The notes under the pieces are model-generated. The model had not been told where the DNA came from. It saw only the letters and a program-made list of their open reading frames with translations, and searched no databases. This document shows positions 44,812-54,696 of a DNA stretch of 64,000 bases, in pieces. The stretch is taken from the NCBI RefSeq assembly GCF_003864255.1, contig NZ_QWEZ01000001.1, forward strand, positions 310,001 through 374,000, in the 5' to 3' direction. The position numbers and the translations under genes are program-made. Within the stretch, counting starts at the first letter, position 1. The number at the start of each line of letters is the position of its first letter. The DNA is from Aestuariirhabdus litorea (GTDB lineage Bacteria; Pseudomonadota; Gammaproteobacteria; Pseudomonadales; Aestuariirhabdaceae).

Positions 44812-45660
44812 TTAGCGTTGGCTGCTGCTGCGTTGGCCGAGCGCCTGGGCGAGCGCGTCCAGGTCTTCAAGGGTATAGGGCGGGGGAACCTGTGGGCGTC
44901 GCGGCCTCATCTGCTGCAGGGTTTTGCAAATGATGTGTCCGATCAGCCAGTCCCGGAACCACTGCTTGTTGGAGGGGATGATGTACCAGGGGCTTTTACT
45001 GCTGTGGGTCTGGCTGATCACCTTTTGATAGGCGGCGATGGTGTTGTGCCAGTTCGCGTGGGTCAACAGGTCCGACTCGGTTAGTTTCCAGTGCTCCTGT
45101 GGGTTACTTAAGCGCTTTGCCAGGCGGCGACGATATTCGGTGCGGCTGATGTGCAGGTAAAACTTGATGACCCGGATGTTATTGTCTTGCAGCAAACTTT
45201 CAAAATTGTTGAGGTGCTTTGCCCATCCGCTCAATAGTGATGGGTCCTCGTTATTATGGGCGTAATGGCTAATTAATGGCTCATAATAGCTGCGGTTGAA
45301 TACGCCGATCGATCCCTTAGCGGGAACTGCATTGTGGTAGCGGTGCAAAATATCGTACTGAAGCTCTTTTTTTCCCGCTGTATTGAAGCTGTGGATATCA
45401 AGGCCTTGCGGATTAACGCCAGCGAACAGAGTGCGGATATTACTGTCCTTGCCGGCGGTATCCATCGCTTGATAGATCAGCAGCAGCCCCTGCTTCCCTT
45501 CGGCATGCAGCTGCTCCTGCCAGTGGATGATCTCCTGGTTGTAGACACTGGTTTCGCCGATGGCAACCGTGCGGTCGGCGTTAAACGTATAACCCGGATC
45601 AAACGCCTTCAAACCAAGCTCGCCCTGGGATGGAGGTGTAAAGTAGGCGAGATCGATCAT
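44812..45660 (-). CDS. Polyphosphate kinase 2 family protein
   Basis: 282 residues, one-domain PPK2. Walker A is YQAMDTAGKDS (about 63-73), followed by FAGVNPQGLDIHSF, and the lid/Walker B region VFNRSYYEPLI. The order matches class III-like PPK2 enzymes, which move phosphate between polyphosphate and AMP, ADP or other nucleoside phosphates. Some usually conserved spots differ (ILHRYHNAVP in place of the more common FLWRIHxxVP), so specificity is uncertain. Starts 15 bases after the yejK stop; the two may be co-transcribed. Confidence 0.9.
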   Translation of the reverse strand: MIDLAYFTPPSQGELGLKAFDPGYTFNADRTVAIGETSVYNQEIIHWQEQLHAEGKQGLLLIYQAMDTAGKDSNIRTLFAGVNPQGLDIHSFNTAGKKELQYDILHRYHNAVPAKGSIGVFNRSYYEPLISHYAHNNEDPSLLSGWAKHLNNFESLLQDNNIRVIKFYLHISRTEYRRRLAKRLSNPQEHWKLTESDLLTHANWHNTIAAYQKVISQTHSSKSPWYIIPSNKQWFRDWLIGHIICKTLQQMRPRRPQVPPPYTLEDLDALAQALGQRSSSQR

Positions 45661-45675
45661 GCGTTTGCTCTCTTG

Positions 45676-46674
45676 TTAGCGCTGTCGTTTTTGTAACTGC
45701 TTCTTGAGGTTATCAGGGATGTTGGTAATTGTCAGGGTTTGGCTGGCTGCATCATAGTGAACGGTATCGCCAAGGTGATGAGCGTTAAACGAGAGACTTA
45801 ACCCTTTGGCCCGGCCAGAGTAGCGGACCAGCTGTTGCAGTTGGCTTTTCTCGGGTTGTACCTCCTCGGCAACATCGTAGTCACGGGTGTTTACAAAGCG
45901 TGCGAAGTGGTCAGGCTCATCCTGGTCAAGATAACCTGAAAGTTCTTTAATCAGTACCGAGTCACCATTTTTAGCCTGATCGCTGCAGTACTCGAAAGCC
46001 TTGCGTTTAAGCTCTTCACTTTTTTCATCTTCGAACTCTGCTTCATTGCAATAGGCTTCAAAGGTGGTGAGCAACCGCTCGGTCTCTTTCTTACTGTCAC
46101 CGGTTTCACTGCAGCCGATAAAGTCTCGGAAGTAGTCGGAGACTTTGCGGTTGTTCCTGGGCTTTAAAAAGGAGATATAGCGTGTGGCTTTTGTGTTGTT
46201 TTTCCACTCGCTGATATTAATCCTGGCCGCCATGTGCAGGCGGGTAAGGTCGAGGTACTGGCTGCTGTTGATTTCGAGCTTATCGTCCACGCTTACGGCG
46301 TCGGTATTATTAAGCATCAGGATCATCAGGTAATCGGTGAGCGCCTGTTTGTACTGGATAAACAGCAGGAAGCCTCCGGTGGCAAAATTGGACTGATCAA
46401 TTTGCGCTTTAAGCAACCCCATGGCGTCCAGGGAGAAAGCAACAAAATCACAGTCACCGGCAAGCGTGTTAGACAGCAGTTGTGAAAAGGGGCTTTCTGT
46501 ATTGAAACAGCCGTAGGCTTTGCCGTTTTTACTGTTGTAGCTCTGGGTGAGGTCTGCCAGCAGGCCTTCCATTTCGGGCGTCACCGGCAGGGTGCTGGTA
46601 CGAGGGATCAGTACCGACTCATCCCCGTCGGCGCGCTTTTCAAGACGGTGTACTATGCAGTTCTCAATTGCCAT
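45676..46674 (-). CDS. yejK: Nucleoid-associated protein YejK/NdpA
   Basis: 332 residues, near the family length. The N-terminal CIVHRLEKRADGDE, then LADLTQSYNSKNGKAYGCF and TDYLMILMLNNTDAVSVDDKLEINSSQYLDLTRLHMAARINISEW, is followed by YISFLKPRNNRKVSDYFRDFIGCSE, all typical of YejK. It binds DNA and topoisomerases in related species. Codon use is more A/T-rich than the flanking nap genes. Probably in an operon with ppk2. Confidence 0.92.
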   Translation of the reverse strand: MAIENCIVHRLEKRADGDESVLIPRTSTLPVTPEMEGLLADLTQSYNSKNGKAYGCFNTESPFSQLLSNTLAGDCDFVAFSLDAMGLLKAQIDQSNFATGGFLLFIQYKQALTDYLMILMLNNTDAVSVDDKLEINSSQYLDLTRLHMAARINISEWKNNTKATRYISFLKPRNNRKVSDYFRDFIGCSETGDSKKETERLLTTFEAYCNEAEFEDEKSEELKRKAFEYCSDQAKNGDSVLIKELSGYLDQDEPDHFARFVNTRDYDVAEEVQPEKSQLQQLVRYSGRAKGLSLSFNAHHLGDTVHYDAASQTLTITNIPDNLKKQLQKRQR

Positions 46675-46767
46675 GGCAGGGCTCTCTCGGCGGGGTAGGG
46701 GTCAACAGGAGCCGCTTATTGTAGTCGAGAGCTTCAGGCGGGGAAACGTTAGCGGGGTTGTCCCCGG

Positions 46768-47559
46768 TTAAAGGTTAAGCCCCATCCACTGATAGAGTGC
46801 ATCGTTGGCGAGCTGATCGATCTCGGCGTTATCATGCATGGCTTCAAGGGCCGCGGATATTTTGTCCACCGGAAGTTGGCATTTTATGTGTTTGGAGACA
46901 CCAATGAAGAAGTCGTTGCTTGCAATCTCGACCGGGGCTTTACGCAAGGTACCTTCGTAATTGTAGAGCGATACCAGCAGATCAGCGTGAATCAACGGGT
47001 AGATGGCGTACTCGACGCGCCGTGCCTCCAGCATCAAAAGCCCCTGCTGGGCGCGCTGTACCCGGGTTAAGGGTAGGTAGCGGGCGGCGTAATGCTCAAA
47101 CTCACTGCCGAGATCGAGGTCGCGGGAGACCACCCCCCTCAGCCTTTTGAGGCTCTCCCAGCTATCGGGCATGAAACCGGAGTCTTTGCGCACCATGACC
47201 AGGTAGTTGGTGGTATACAGCGCGGGGGCTAACAGGTTGACGGCACCCATGATGGCCGGCTCGCGTGTGGCGGTGAGGGTGATATCAACCCGGCCATCCT
47301 CCAGGTCCTTTAGCAGCCGCTGTGGGCTTCCGGACCGGATGGTCGCTACTCGGATATTCTCTTTGGCCAGTATGCGGCGCAGCGCGACAATACCTGCGCC
47401 ATGCATCTGCTCCTCCGTGAACCAGGACAGGGGGGGCAGGTTGCTGTGGCCTGAAACCCGGACTTCGCGACAATGCTCTGCCGCCGCTGCAATGCCGCTG
47501 AAAAGAGGCAGTAACAAGAAGGGGGCAATCATGCACCTAAGGTGTTTGAGTATAAACAA
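46768..47559 (-). CDS. Orphan periplasmic solute-binding protein (SBP_bac_3 type)
   Basis: 263 residues. A signal peptide ending GIAAAAEHC is followed by VRVSGHSNLPPLSWFTEEQMHGAGIVALRRILAKE, a typical SBP opening, then LLKDLEDGRVDITLTATREP and a second lobe. A TTG at 47559 is used because it keeps the basic residues needed before the signal helix; an ATG at 47532 is the alternative. There is no permease gene around. Third such orphan in the window. Confidence 0.75.
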   Translation of the reverse strand: MFILKHLRCMIAPFLLLPLFSGIAAAAEHCREVRVSGHSNLPPLSWFTEEQMHGAGIVALRRILAKENIRVATIRSGSPQRLLKDLEDGRVDITLTATREPAIMGAVNLLAPALYTTNYLVMVRKDSGFMPDSWESLKRLRGVVSRDLDLGSEFEHYAARYLPLTRVQRAQQGLLMLEARRVEYAIYPLIHADLLVSLYNYEGTLRKAPVEIASNDFFIGVSKHIKCQLPVDKISAALEAMHDNAEIDQLANDALYQWMGLNL

Positions 47560-47620
47560 CCGCCTGGTACTCCGACTGGTTAACTAACCGAGTTTAGGCG
47601 AACCCTTAAAGCAGAAGCAA

Positions 47621-47645
47621 GAAAACGAGCCCCACCAGGAGGCTC
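47621..47645 (-). terminator. Intrinsic terminator of the nap operon
   Basis: On the minus strand GAGCC-loop-GGCTC is followed by GTTTTCTTGCTT. It lies 17 bases past the stop of the small membrane protein gene, the last gene of the nap run. Confidence 0.7.
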
Positions 47646-47662
47646 GGGCAGGGTTCACCTGG

Positions 47663-47797
47663 TCAACTCTCGGTATCGCTGGTCAGGTCGAGTACGAAAC
47701 AGGTAAAGGCGGCGGTAATCAAAAAGCCGATAAGAAAAATGGTGGGCATGGCAGCATACCCAAGAATGGTCCAGATCATTGATTCCAGTGCGCTCAT
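47663..47797 (-). CDS. Small membrane protein at end of nap operon (TIGR02808-like)
   Basis: 44 residues from an ATG at 47797 with GGAG ahead, ending TGA at 47663. One helix is flanked by MSALESMIWTILGY at the start and LDLTSDTES at the end. Short proteins of this form (TIGR02808) occur beside NapC or TorC-type cytochromes in Shewanella, Vibrio and relatives. It starts nine bases after the napC stop. Probably a structural subunit of the quinol-to-NapA electron branch, or a NapE-like helper; unproven. Confidence 0.75.
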   Translation of the reverse strand: MSALESMIWTILGYAAMPTIFLIGFLITAAFTCFVLDLTSDTES

Positions 47798-47806
47798 AGG
47801 GGTCTC

Positions 47807-48400
47807 CTAGTTCCAGCCTTCTACACCGCTCATGTCGGGCAGCCCGTGGGCAATACCTTTATGGCAGTCGATACAGGTCTTGTCGCCTGAGGCGAGAGCG
47901 GTGTCGTGTTGTTCAACGGCGCGCCTGCCCTGCTCACTGAAGTCCATATACTCGAAGTTGTGGCAGTTGCGGCACTCCAGCGAGTCGTTATCTTTCAGCC
48001 GTTTCCACTCGCGCATGGCGAGGGTCTTACGCTCAGCAAGAAATTTATCCCGTGTGTCGATGTAACCGGTCAGCTTGCCCCACACCTCCTTGCTGGCTGC
48101 AATCTTGCGAATAATCTTATCGGTCCACTTTTTGGGGACGTGGCAGTCCGGGCAGGTCGCCCTTACCCCCGAACGATTGCTGTAGTGGATCGTTTCTTTA
48201 TACTCCTCATAGACGTTATCCCGCATCTCATGACAACCAATACAGAACTGCTCTGTATTGGTGATCTCCAGGCCCGTGTTGAACCCTCCCCAGAAGATGA
48301 TGCCGGCGAAAAAACCGATGGCGAGAATGGTCCCCATGGCTACTTTCGCCGGGGTAGTCAGTATTCGCCAGTAACGCACTAGTATGTTTTGTTTAGCCAT
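47807..48400 (-). CDS. napC: Cytochrome c-type protein NapC
   Basis: 197 residues: an N-terminal membrane anchor (about 17-40) and four CxxCH haem motifs (CIGCHE, CPDCHV, CRNCHN, CIDCHK). NapC takes electrons from the quinol pool and passes them to NapAB in the periplasm. AAGGAG stands before the ATG. Follows napB by 39 bases. Confidence 0.95.
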   Translation of the reverse strand: MAKQNILVRYWRILTTPAKVAMGTILAIGFFAGIIFWGGFNTGLEITNTEQFCIGCHEMRDNVYEEYKETIHYSNRSGVRATCPDCHVPKKWTDKIIRKIAASKEVWGKLTGYIDTRDKFLAERKTLAMREWKRLKDNDSLECRNCHNFEYMDFSEQGRRAVEQHDTALASGDKTCIDCHKGIAHGLPDMSGVEGWN

Positions 48401-48439
48401 GGTCTGCTCCTTAAAGCCTGTGAGTTCGGTTGAAGAGAA

Positions 48440-48889
48440 CTATTTGTTGAGCGCTTCAACGGACTTGAACTCGTTCCCAACCAGCGGTTTGGCATCCGCC
48501 TGGGGGACATGGCATTGAGAGCAGAAGTAGCGTCGGGGTGACACATCCGACAGCTGCTGGCCGTCTCTCGTTTCGAAGTGGGTCATACTGATTTTTGTCG
48601 CCCCGGCCTGTTTGTAATTTGACCAGCTGTGGCAAGAGAGGCATTTGTTGCTGTTAAGGTTTACCTCGTAGCCACGGACCTGGTGAGGGATCAGCGGCGG
48701 CTGGTGCAGATAGTCGCGTTCGTAGGTCTCGCGATCCTTGGGGATTCGTTTGAACTCATCGGCCGGTGCGTCACTTTCAAGTTGGGTGCTGCGCAGGGAG
48801 TTAAGGCCTCCGGTGTCAGCACTGCTTGTCGGTGCGAACAGGAATAGAGTCATTAGTGAGGTCAGGATCACGGGGATTATTTTTTTCAT
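48440..48889 (-). CDS. napB: Periplasmic nitrate reductase small subunit NapB
   Basis: 149 residues with a Sec signal (ending SSADT-like) and two CxxCH haem motifs, CLSCHSW and CSQCHVP. RGYEVNLNSNKCLSCH and YFCSQCHVPQADAKPLVGNEF are typical. It is the dihaem electron donor to NapA. Overlaps napH by four bases. Confidence 0.95.
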   Translation of the reverse strand: MKKIIPVILTSLMTLFLFAPTSSADTGGLNSLRSTQLESDAPADEFKRIPKDRETYERDYLHQPPLIPHQVRGYEVNLNSNKCLSCHSWSNYKQAGATKISMTHFETRDGQQLSDVSPRRYFCSQCHVPQADAKPLVGNEFKSVEALNK

Positions 48890-49752
48890 GATGGTCTCTC
48901 CGCCTTGTTGGCAAATCGGGTAGAAAATTCAAAAACAGATTCGCTGCAGACATCGATGCAGCGACCGCAGTTGGTGCATTCGGGAGCTAAAATGAGTGAG
49001 CTGTTACCAAGGGGTTCTCCCTTGAGTGCGGGTTTGATCACCTGGGGTTCGGGGCACAGGGCGTAGCAATCCATGCAATCATTACAACGACTGCGTTGGG
49101 ATGCATTAATGCGGAGCGGACTCAATCGGCCCAGCAGCGCGTAAAACGCACCCAGCGGGCAGAGGTGGCCGCACCAGCCTCGACGCACCATGAACAGGTC
49201 AAAAGCAAAGATCGCCACGATCAGCCCCCATCCCGCACCCATGCCATAGAGCAGACCGCGCATCGTCAGGGAGACCGGGTTAACCAATTCCCAGACCAGG
49301 GCTCCCGTCACCAGCGGCAGTGCCAGCACCATCCCCAGCATCCAGTAGCGGAGCGAACGGGAGAGAGTGCCTGAGCGGTTAAGGCCCAGCCTGCGGCGCA
49401 GCCAGCTGGCGGCGTCGGTGACAGGGTTGACCGGACACACCCAGGAGCAGAATACCCGCCCACCGAGCACCAGGTAGATGCCGGCCACCAGCAGTGCGCC
49501 CAACCCCAGGCTGAGCTCAAGGGCTTTGCCTGCCAGCAGGGTTTGCAGCCAGACCAGCGGGTCGCTCAGGGGGATGGTGTCGAGCAGCACGCTGGCCGCG
49601 AGATTGCCTTTGAGCACCCAGATACCGGCTAAGGGCCCCAACAGGAACAGCGCCAGAACCGTTAGCTGGCAGAGGCGACGCAGCAGGAGGAAACGGTGGC
49701 TAAGCCACCAGCCTTTCTGCGCCACGGCAGCCTGTCCAATCGGCGTGGTCAT
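48886..49752 (-). CDS. napH: Quinol dehydrogenase membrane component NapH
   Basis: 288 residues with four membrane helices. The helix-bound motifs [13 protein letters not shown] and [13 protein letters not shown] (twin CxxxCP) and two C-terminal 4Fe-4S sites ([28 protein letters not shown]) identify NapH. With NapG it moves electrons from menaquinol or ubiquinol to NapC. Overlaps both napG and napB by four bases (ATGA), so translation is coupled. Confidence 0.95.
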   Translation of the reverse strand: MTTPIGQAAVAQKGWWLSHRFLLLRRLCQLTVLALFLLGPLAGIWVLKGNLAASVLLDTIPLSDPLVWLQTLLAGKALELSLGLGALLVAGIYLVLGGRVFCSWVCPVNPVTDAASWLRRRLGLNRSGTLSRSLRYWMLGMVLALPLVTGALVWELVNPVSLTMRGLLYGMGAGWGLIVAIFAFDLFMVRRGWCGHLCPLGAFYALLGRLSPLRINASQRSRCNDCMDCYALCPEPQVIKPALKGEPLGNSSLILAPECTNCGRCIDVCSESVFEFSTRFANKAERPS

Positions 49753-50513
49753 GGCTTGGCTCCCGAGTCGGGCATACGGTCCGGAAGATCCAGTGCGTCA
49801 GGAATCAGTGACCTCCCTGCGCGCTCTTTCTCTTTCCAACCCCAGCGGTAATGGCTTCCCAGCTGCCCCTTGGCGAGGTCGCGGGGGATCACCTTGATCG
49901 CCGCCTCCTCCAGTACACAGGCGTGCTCGCACTTGCCACAACCGGTGCAGGCATCGGAGTGGACGGTAGGGACGAACAGGGCGTGCACTCCGGTGCGGGT
50001 GTTGCGCTGTATCTCGAGGGTGATCGCCACATTGATCAGCGGGCAGACCCGATAGCAGACGTCACAACGCAGGCCCTGCATGTTGAGGCAGGTTTCGTGA
50101 TCGATCAGTACCGCTACCCCCATGCGGGAGTGGTCGATATTGTCCAGCGCCGGGTCCAGCGCGCCACTGGGGCACGCCTTTACGCAGGGGATATCGTCGC
50201 ACATCTCGCAGGGCACCGCGCGGGCATTGAAGTAAGGGGTTCCGGTGGCTACCGGGTCCAGCAGTCGGCCGAGTTTCAGGGTGTCCCAGGGACAGTCCCG
50301 TACACAGAGGCCACAGCGAACGCAGGCACCCAGGAAGTCCGCTTCCGGCAATGCCCCCGGGGGGCGCAAGGCTTGGGAGGCGGACACCTGGCTGGACTCA
50401 CCGTAGAGGGCCAACCCCAACCCCGCCAGGGTGACACCGCACGCCGCCCGCGCCGAATCCGCCATAAACTGGCGACGGCTGGGGCTTTTGGCGGTGTCTG
50501 GCTTGCGGCTCAT
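49749..50513 (-). CDS. napG: Ferredoxin-type protein NapG
   Basis: 254 residues. A twin-arginine signal ([17 protein letters not shown]) and four 4Fe-4S sets: [37 protein letters not shown] and [12 protein letters not shown]. It is a periplasmic partner of NapH. Starts 22 bases after the napA stop. Confidence 0.95.
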   Translation of the reverse strand: MSRKPDTAKSPSRRQFMADSARAACGVTLAGLGLALYGESSQVSASQALRPPGALPEADFLGACVRCGLCVRDCPWDTLKLGRLLDPVATGTPYFNARAVPCEMCDDIPCVKACPSGALDPALDNIDHSRMGVAVLIDHETCLNMQGLRCDVCYRVCPLINVAITLEIQRNTRTGVHALFVPTVHSDACTGCGKCEHACVLEEAAIKVIPRDLAKGQLGSHYRWGWKEKERAGRSLIPDALDLPDRMPDSGAKP

Positions 50514-50535
50514 GCTTCAGCTTCCTGAAATCAGC

Positions 50536-53061
50536 TCAGACCTTGATCACTTTGACGGCGCACTTCTTGTAATCCGTCTCTTTCGAAAGCGGATCGGTGG
50601 CGTCCAGGGTGATCTTGTTGGTCAGCTGACGGGCGTCGAAGAAGGGCATAAACACCAGCCCCTTGGGCGGGCGGTTTCTGCCTCGGGTTTCTACCCGGCT
50701 GCGAATCTCTCCGCGGCGGGAGATCAGGCGCACCTCTTGTCCACGCCGGACACCGCGATCCTTGGCATCGTCAGGATGCATAAAGATCACCGCATCGGGG
50801 AACGAACGGAAAAGCTCGGGGACGCGCCGGGTCATCGAACCGGAATGCCAATGCTCCAGTACCCGTCCGGTGGAGAGCCACAGATCGTACTCATCATCAG
50901 GAGACTCCGCGGGGGGCTCGTAGGGCAGGGCAAAGATCCAGGCCTTGCCATCGGGCTTGCCGTAGAAGTTGAAATCCTCTCCCGCCTTTACGTAGGGGTC
51001 ATAGCCCTCGCGGAAGCGCCACAGGGTCTCCTTGCCATCGACCACCGGCCAACGCAGGCCACGGGCCTTGTGATAGGTCTCGAAGGAGGCCAGGTCGTGA
51101 GCCTTTCCGCGCCCGAAGGCGGCGTACTCTTCGAACAGCCCTTTCTGCACGTAGAAACCAAAGTCTTTGGCTTCATCATTGCCCTTGTCTGGGTTGGTTT
51201 CGCTCAAGGGGAACTGGTCGACCTGACCGTTCTTATAGAGCACCTCGTACAGGGTTTTGCCTTTGTACTCGGGGTTCTTGGCCAATAGCTCGTCGCTCCA
51301 GACCTCATCGGTGGTGAAACGCTTGGAGAACTCCATCAGCTGCCAAAGATCCGATTTGGCCTCGCCCGGTGCGGCTACCTGCTGATACCAGAACTGGGTG
51401 CGGCGTTCGGCGTTACCGTAGGCTCCCTCTTTTTCGACCCACATGGCGGTGGGGAGAATCAGGTCAGCCGCCTGGGCGGTGACGGTGGGGTAGGGTTCGG
51501 AGACAACAATAAAGTTGTCGGGATTACGGTACCCCGGTAGCCCCTCCTCGTTCATGTTGGGGGCAGTTTGCATGTTGTTGTTGCACATCACCCAGTAGGC
51601 GTTGAGCTTGCCATCCTTGAGCATGCGGTTTTGCAGCACCGCATGATAGCCAACCTTGCCCGGAATCGTACCCTCCGGCAGCTTCCAGATCTTCTCGGCT
51701 CTGTCGCGGTGGGCTTTGTTTGCCACCACCATGTCGGCTGGCAGGCGGTGGGCAAAGGTGCCTACTTCGCGAGCGGTACCGCAGGCGGAGGGCTGGCCGG
51801 TAAGGGAGAAGGGGCCGCTGCCGGGGGTGGAGATCTTGCCGGTCAGCAGGTGGATGTTATAGACCATGTTGTTGGCCCAGACACCACGGGTGTGCTGGTT
51901 GAAGCCCATGGTCCACAGTGACATCACCTTCACATCAGGGTCTGCGTAGAGTTTGGCCAGCGCCTCCAGGTTCTCCTTGGGCACACCGCTCATCTCGTGG
52001 GCCTTGTCCAGGGTGTACTCGGCAACGAAGGCGGCGTACTCATCAAAGCTGATCTCTTTGGAGGCACCGCTGTTGGGGTTGGCCGCCTTCATCTGCAGCG
52101 GGTTGTCGTCACGCAGCCCGTAGCCAATATCGGTCACACCGAGGCGGAAGTGGGTGTGTTTGTTGATGAAATCCTTATTTACATTGCCCGACTGGATGAT
52201 GTAGTTGGCGATGTAGTTGAGAATCACCAGGTCGGTTTGGGGGGTGAAGATCATCGAGTTGTCGGAGAGCTCAAAGCTGCGATGCTCGAAGGTAGAGAGC
52301 ACGGCGACCCGAACATGGTCCGCGCTCAGGCGCCGGTCGGTGATACGGGACCAGAGAATGGGGTGCATCTCGGCCATGTTGGAGCCCCAGAGCACAAAGG
52401 CATCGGCTTTTTCCATGTCGTCATAGCAGCCCATCGGCTCATCGATACCGAAGGTGCGCATGAAACCGCCCACGGCGGAGGCCATGCAGTGGCGCGCATT
52501 GGGGTCGATGTGGTTGGAACGAAAGCCTGCCTTCATCAGTTTGGCGGCGGCGTAGCCCTCCCAGACGGTCCACTGGCCGGAGCCAAACATACCCACGGTG
52601 GAGGTCATCTTTTCGACCGGGACCCCCTTGTTGGCTTCCTTGTCCTTGGCCAGGGCCGCTTTCCACTTCTCGGCCATGATATCAAAGGCCTGATCCCAGC
52701 TGATGGGGGTGAACTGGCCCTCTTTATCGAACTGGCCGTCACTCATGCGCAGTAATGGCTGGGTCAGGCGGTCCTCACCGTACATGATCTTGGAGAGAAA
52801 ATAGCCCTTGATGCAGTTGAGTCCCTTGTTGACCGGTGCATCGGGGTCACCCTGGGTGGCCACCACCCGCCCCTCCTGGGTCCCCACCAGTACGCTGCAA
52901 CCGGTACCGCAGAAGCGGCAGGGAGCCTTGTCCCACTGGATGCTGGTGTCCTTGGAACTGGTGATCAGGTTGGTGGCCGAGGCGGGCAGACTGACGCCCG
53001 CTGCTGCCGCCGTAGCGACCACAGCCTGGCTTTTTATAAAGTCTCTGCGGGTTTGCTTCAT
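50536..53061 (-). CDS. napA: Periplasmic nitrate reductase catalytic subunit NapA
   Basis: 841 residues. A Tat signal ([10 protein letters not shown]...LPASA) leads to the 4Fe-4S cysteines C48, C51, C55 and C83, and the molybdenum-ligating Cys is C192 in [50 protein letters not shown] and the end [11 protein letters not shown] follow the NapA domain order. It reduces nitrate to nitrite in the periplasm with bis-MGD; the moa genes upstream make the cofactor. Its start overlaps the napD stop by four bases; NapD is the Tat-signal chaperone. Confidence 0.97.
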   Translation of the reverse strand: MKQTRRDFIKSQAVVATAAAAGVSLPASATNLITSSKDTSIQWDKAPCRFCGTGCSVLVGTQEGRVVATQGDPDAPVNKGLNCIKGYFLSKIMYGEDRLTQPLLRMSDGQFDKEGQFTPISWDQAFDIMAEKWKAALAKDKEANKGVPVEKMTSTVGMFGSGQWTVWEGYAAAKLMKAGFRSNHIDPNARHCMASAVGGFMRTFGIDEPMGCYDDMEKADAFVLWGSNMAEMHPILWSRITDRRLSADHVRVAVLSTFEHRSFELSDNSMIFTPQTDLVILNYIANYIIQSGNVNKDFINKHTHFRLGVTDIGYGLRDDNPLQMKAANPNSGASKEISFDEYAAFVAEYTLDKAHEMSGVPKENLEALAKLYADPDVKVMSLWTMGFNQHTRGVWANNMVYNIHLLTGKISTPGSGPFSLTGQPSACGTAREVGTFAHRLPADMVVANKAHRDRAEKIWKLPEGTIPGKVGYHAVLQNRMLKDGKLNAYWVMCNNNMQTAPNMNEEGLPGYRNPDNFIVVSEPYPTVTAQAADLILPTAMWVEKEGAYGNAERRTQFWYQQVAAPGEAKSDLWQLMEFSKRFTTDEVWSDELLAKNPEYKGKTLYEVLYKNGQVDQFPLSETNPDKGNDEAKDFGFYVQKGLFEEYAAFGRGKAHDLASFETYHKARGLRWPVVDGKETLWRFREGYDPYVKAGEDFNFYGKPDGKAWIFALPYEPPAESPDDEYDLWLSTGRVLEHWHSGSMTRRVPELFRSFPDAVIFMHPDDAKDRGVRRGQEVRLISRRGEIRSRVETRGRNRPPKGLVFMPFFDARQLTNKITLDATDPLSKETDYKKCAVKVIKV

Positions 53062-53399
53062 GATGTTATCTCCAGGTTATGATCGGAATGCTCGTGGGCA
53101 TCCATCTGGTTGTAGACCAGTGAGGCGCTGAGAACCCCCGGTAGTTGATTGATCTGATTGATGCGGTCAACCATGGTGTGCTCGCCGGCCTCCTCTTCAA
53201 CGGTGACCACCAGCTTGCCCTTGCCGTTGTCGGCGTGAACCTCCACGCCGTCGAGTATGTTGAGCGCGTCAATGACCGCCGCCACTTTCCGGGGTTGGCA
53301 CATCACCACCAGGCCGCTGACGTTATAACTGTCTTTGGGATATTCCTGCGGAACCGGGTTGGTCGGGATGACGCCCAGGCGGCTATCGGGTTCGGGCAT
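53058..53399 (-). CDS. napD: NapA Tat-signal chaperone NapD
   Basis: 113 residues. [43 protein letters not shown] is the ferredoxin-like NapD core that binds the NapA signal peptide in the cytosol. The ATG at 53399 overlaps napF by 17 bases; an upstream frame is that gene's shadow. About 25 residues longer at the N-terminus than many NapD proteins. Confidence 0.93.
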   Translation of the reverse strand: MPEPDSRLGVIPTNPVPQEYPKDSYNVSGLVVMCQPRKVAAVIDALNILDGVEVHADNGKGKLVVTVEEEAGEHTMVDRINQINQLPGVLSASLVYNQMDAHEHSDHNLEITS

Positions 53400-53925
53400 G
53401 ATGGGGTGCTCCTTGATCGGGATCGGTGGGGTGTTCCGGGTTGGATAGGTTAATGGCGTGGCTGGGGCAGACGCTGACACAGGCACCGCAACCGGTGCAC
53501 TGGTCGGCCTCTATCCGGGGCGAGGCGACGCCGCCTGCCAGTGGGTCGAACCGAATGGCCCGGGTTTCGCAAAGGTCTGCACAGCTTCGGCACACAACCT
53601 GTTGTTGGGTCAGGCACTGCGCGTTGATACCCGCCTTGATATTCCAGGGGGGGGTGATGGCGGCATTGAGGGCACCGGTTTCACAGTGGCTCAGGCAGCC
53701 CTGGCAAAAGGTGCACTCGCCACGCGCGAAATCAACGGTGGGAAAGCCACCGTCGCCCTTGACCAGAATGGCCGTCTCGCACACATCTATACAATCGCCG
53801 CAGCGGGTACAGTGCTGGGTGAAGAGGCTCTCCTCCAGGCTCCAGGGGGGGCGCAAGGGGGGCGTTGGTGCTGAGCGTCGACCGCGCAGCAAAGCTCTCC
53901 TCCCTTGGTCAATGGCTAAGGTCAT
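53383..53925 (-). CDS. napF: Ferredoxin-type protein NapF
   Basis: 180 residues with three or four 4Fe-4S motifs: CTRCGDCIDVCET, CTFCQGCLSHCET, CRSCADLCETRAI and CTGCGACVSVCPS. NapF is a cytoplasmic helper that repairs or loads FeS centres of NapA. It is first in the operon; an FNR-like box lies about 95 bases upstream. Confidence 0.93.
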   Translation of the reverse strand: MTLAIDQGRRALLRGRRSAPTPPLRPPWSLEESLFTQHCTRCGDCIDVCETAILVKGDGGFPTVDFARGECTFCQGCLSHCETGALNAAITPPWNIKAGINAQCLTQQQVVCRSCADLCETRAIRFDPLAGGVASPRIEADQCTGCGACVSVCPSHAINLSNPEHPTDPDQGAPHHARTR

Positions 53926-54012
53926 CTAATCTCGCTCTTACTGCTGCCCCTTCTTCCTGAAAGGGCCTGAATCATGTATAGCAGAGATTAGTCTTAGGCA
54001 TGATTTGATAAC

Positions 54013-54026
54013 ATGATAATTATCAA
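54013..54026 (-). promoter_or_regulatory. FNR-type box upstream of napF
   Basis: On the minus strand TTGAT-AATT-ATCAT, one base from the perfect TTGAT-N4-ATCAA. A poor TAATCT at 53990-53985 is exactly 32 bases centre to centre, as expected for a class II FNR promoter. This suits oxygen-limited induction of nap. The region 53926-54145 shows no NarP-type site that I can see. Confidence 0.65.
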
Positions 54027-54145
54027 GTTTTTTAGAAGCTATGGAGGTAAGGGGCGTCGCTTGATCTGGGGCAGGCGCTGCTGTTTGAATGGAGATCTGT
54101 CTGTGCTGATAATGCCGGGCGTATTGGCACCGCCTTGTATTAAAA

Positions 54146-54667
54146 ATGGAAAGGAAACCCCGGGTCATGGAACTGCCGCTGTTTATTGATTACGAGGCGT
54201 CTAGCCTGCATGAGGGCAGCTACCCTATCGAGGTGGGGGTGGCGATGGCAGATGGCTCGTCACTCAGCTGGTTGATCCGGCCGGAGCCGGGCTGGAATGA
54301 TTGGGACCCGGTGTCTGAGTCGGTCCACAAAATCCCCCTTGCGTTGCTACAGCGTGAGGGCCGTGGGGCGCGCGAAGTGGCCTACGAGCTGAACGCCCGC
54401 TTCGCGCGCAAGGTGCTCTACTGCGACGGCCTTCCCTACGATAGTTACTGGCAGCAGCGGCTGTTTGAGGCAGCGGGGTTTTCGGCTGCTTTTGAGTTAC
54501 GGTCGGTGGCCTCCCTGCTGGACCCGGCCCAGCGGGCATGCTGGCAGGCGGTACGGGACGCTATCGCGGCGAGTGAGGCGGTCGTATTACACCGAGCGGA
54601 CAACGATGCGCGTCTGCTGCAACAGACCTGGCGTCGTCTCCGGGCGCAGCGCGGGCGAGCATACTGA
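54146..54667 (+). CDS. 3'-5' exonuclease-like protein (DEDD/DnaQ fold)
   Basis: 173 residues. ExoI motif LFIDYEASSL (Asp/Glu pair), ExoII region YCDGLPYDSYWQQRLFEAAG, and ExoIII HRADNDARLLQQ, which fits HxAxxD. The first ATG (54146) has no ribosome site; the second at 54167 is a fair alternative. Likely a small RNA or DNA 3'-exonuclease. Divergent from nap. Confidence 0.8.
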   Translation: MERKPRVMELPLFIDYEASSLHEGSYPIEVGVAMADGSSLSWLIRPEPGWNDWDPVSESVHKIPLALLQREGRGAREVAYELNARFARKVLYCDGLPYDSYWQQRLFEAAGFSAAFELRSVASLLDPAQRACWQAVRDAIAASEAVVLHRADNDARLLQQTWRRLRAQRGRAY

Positions 54668-54696
54668 GCACGTTATCCTGGCTCCTGCTCCATTCA

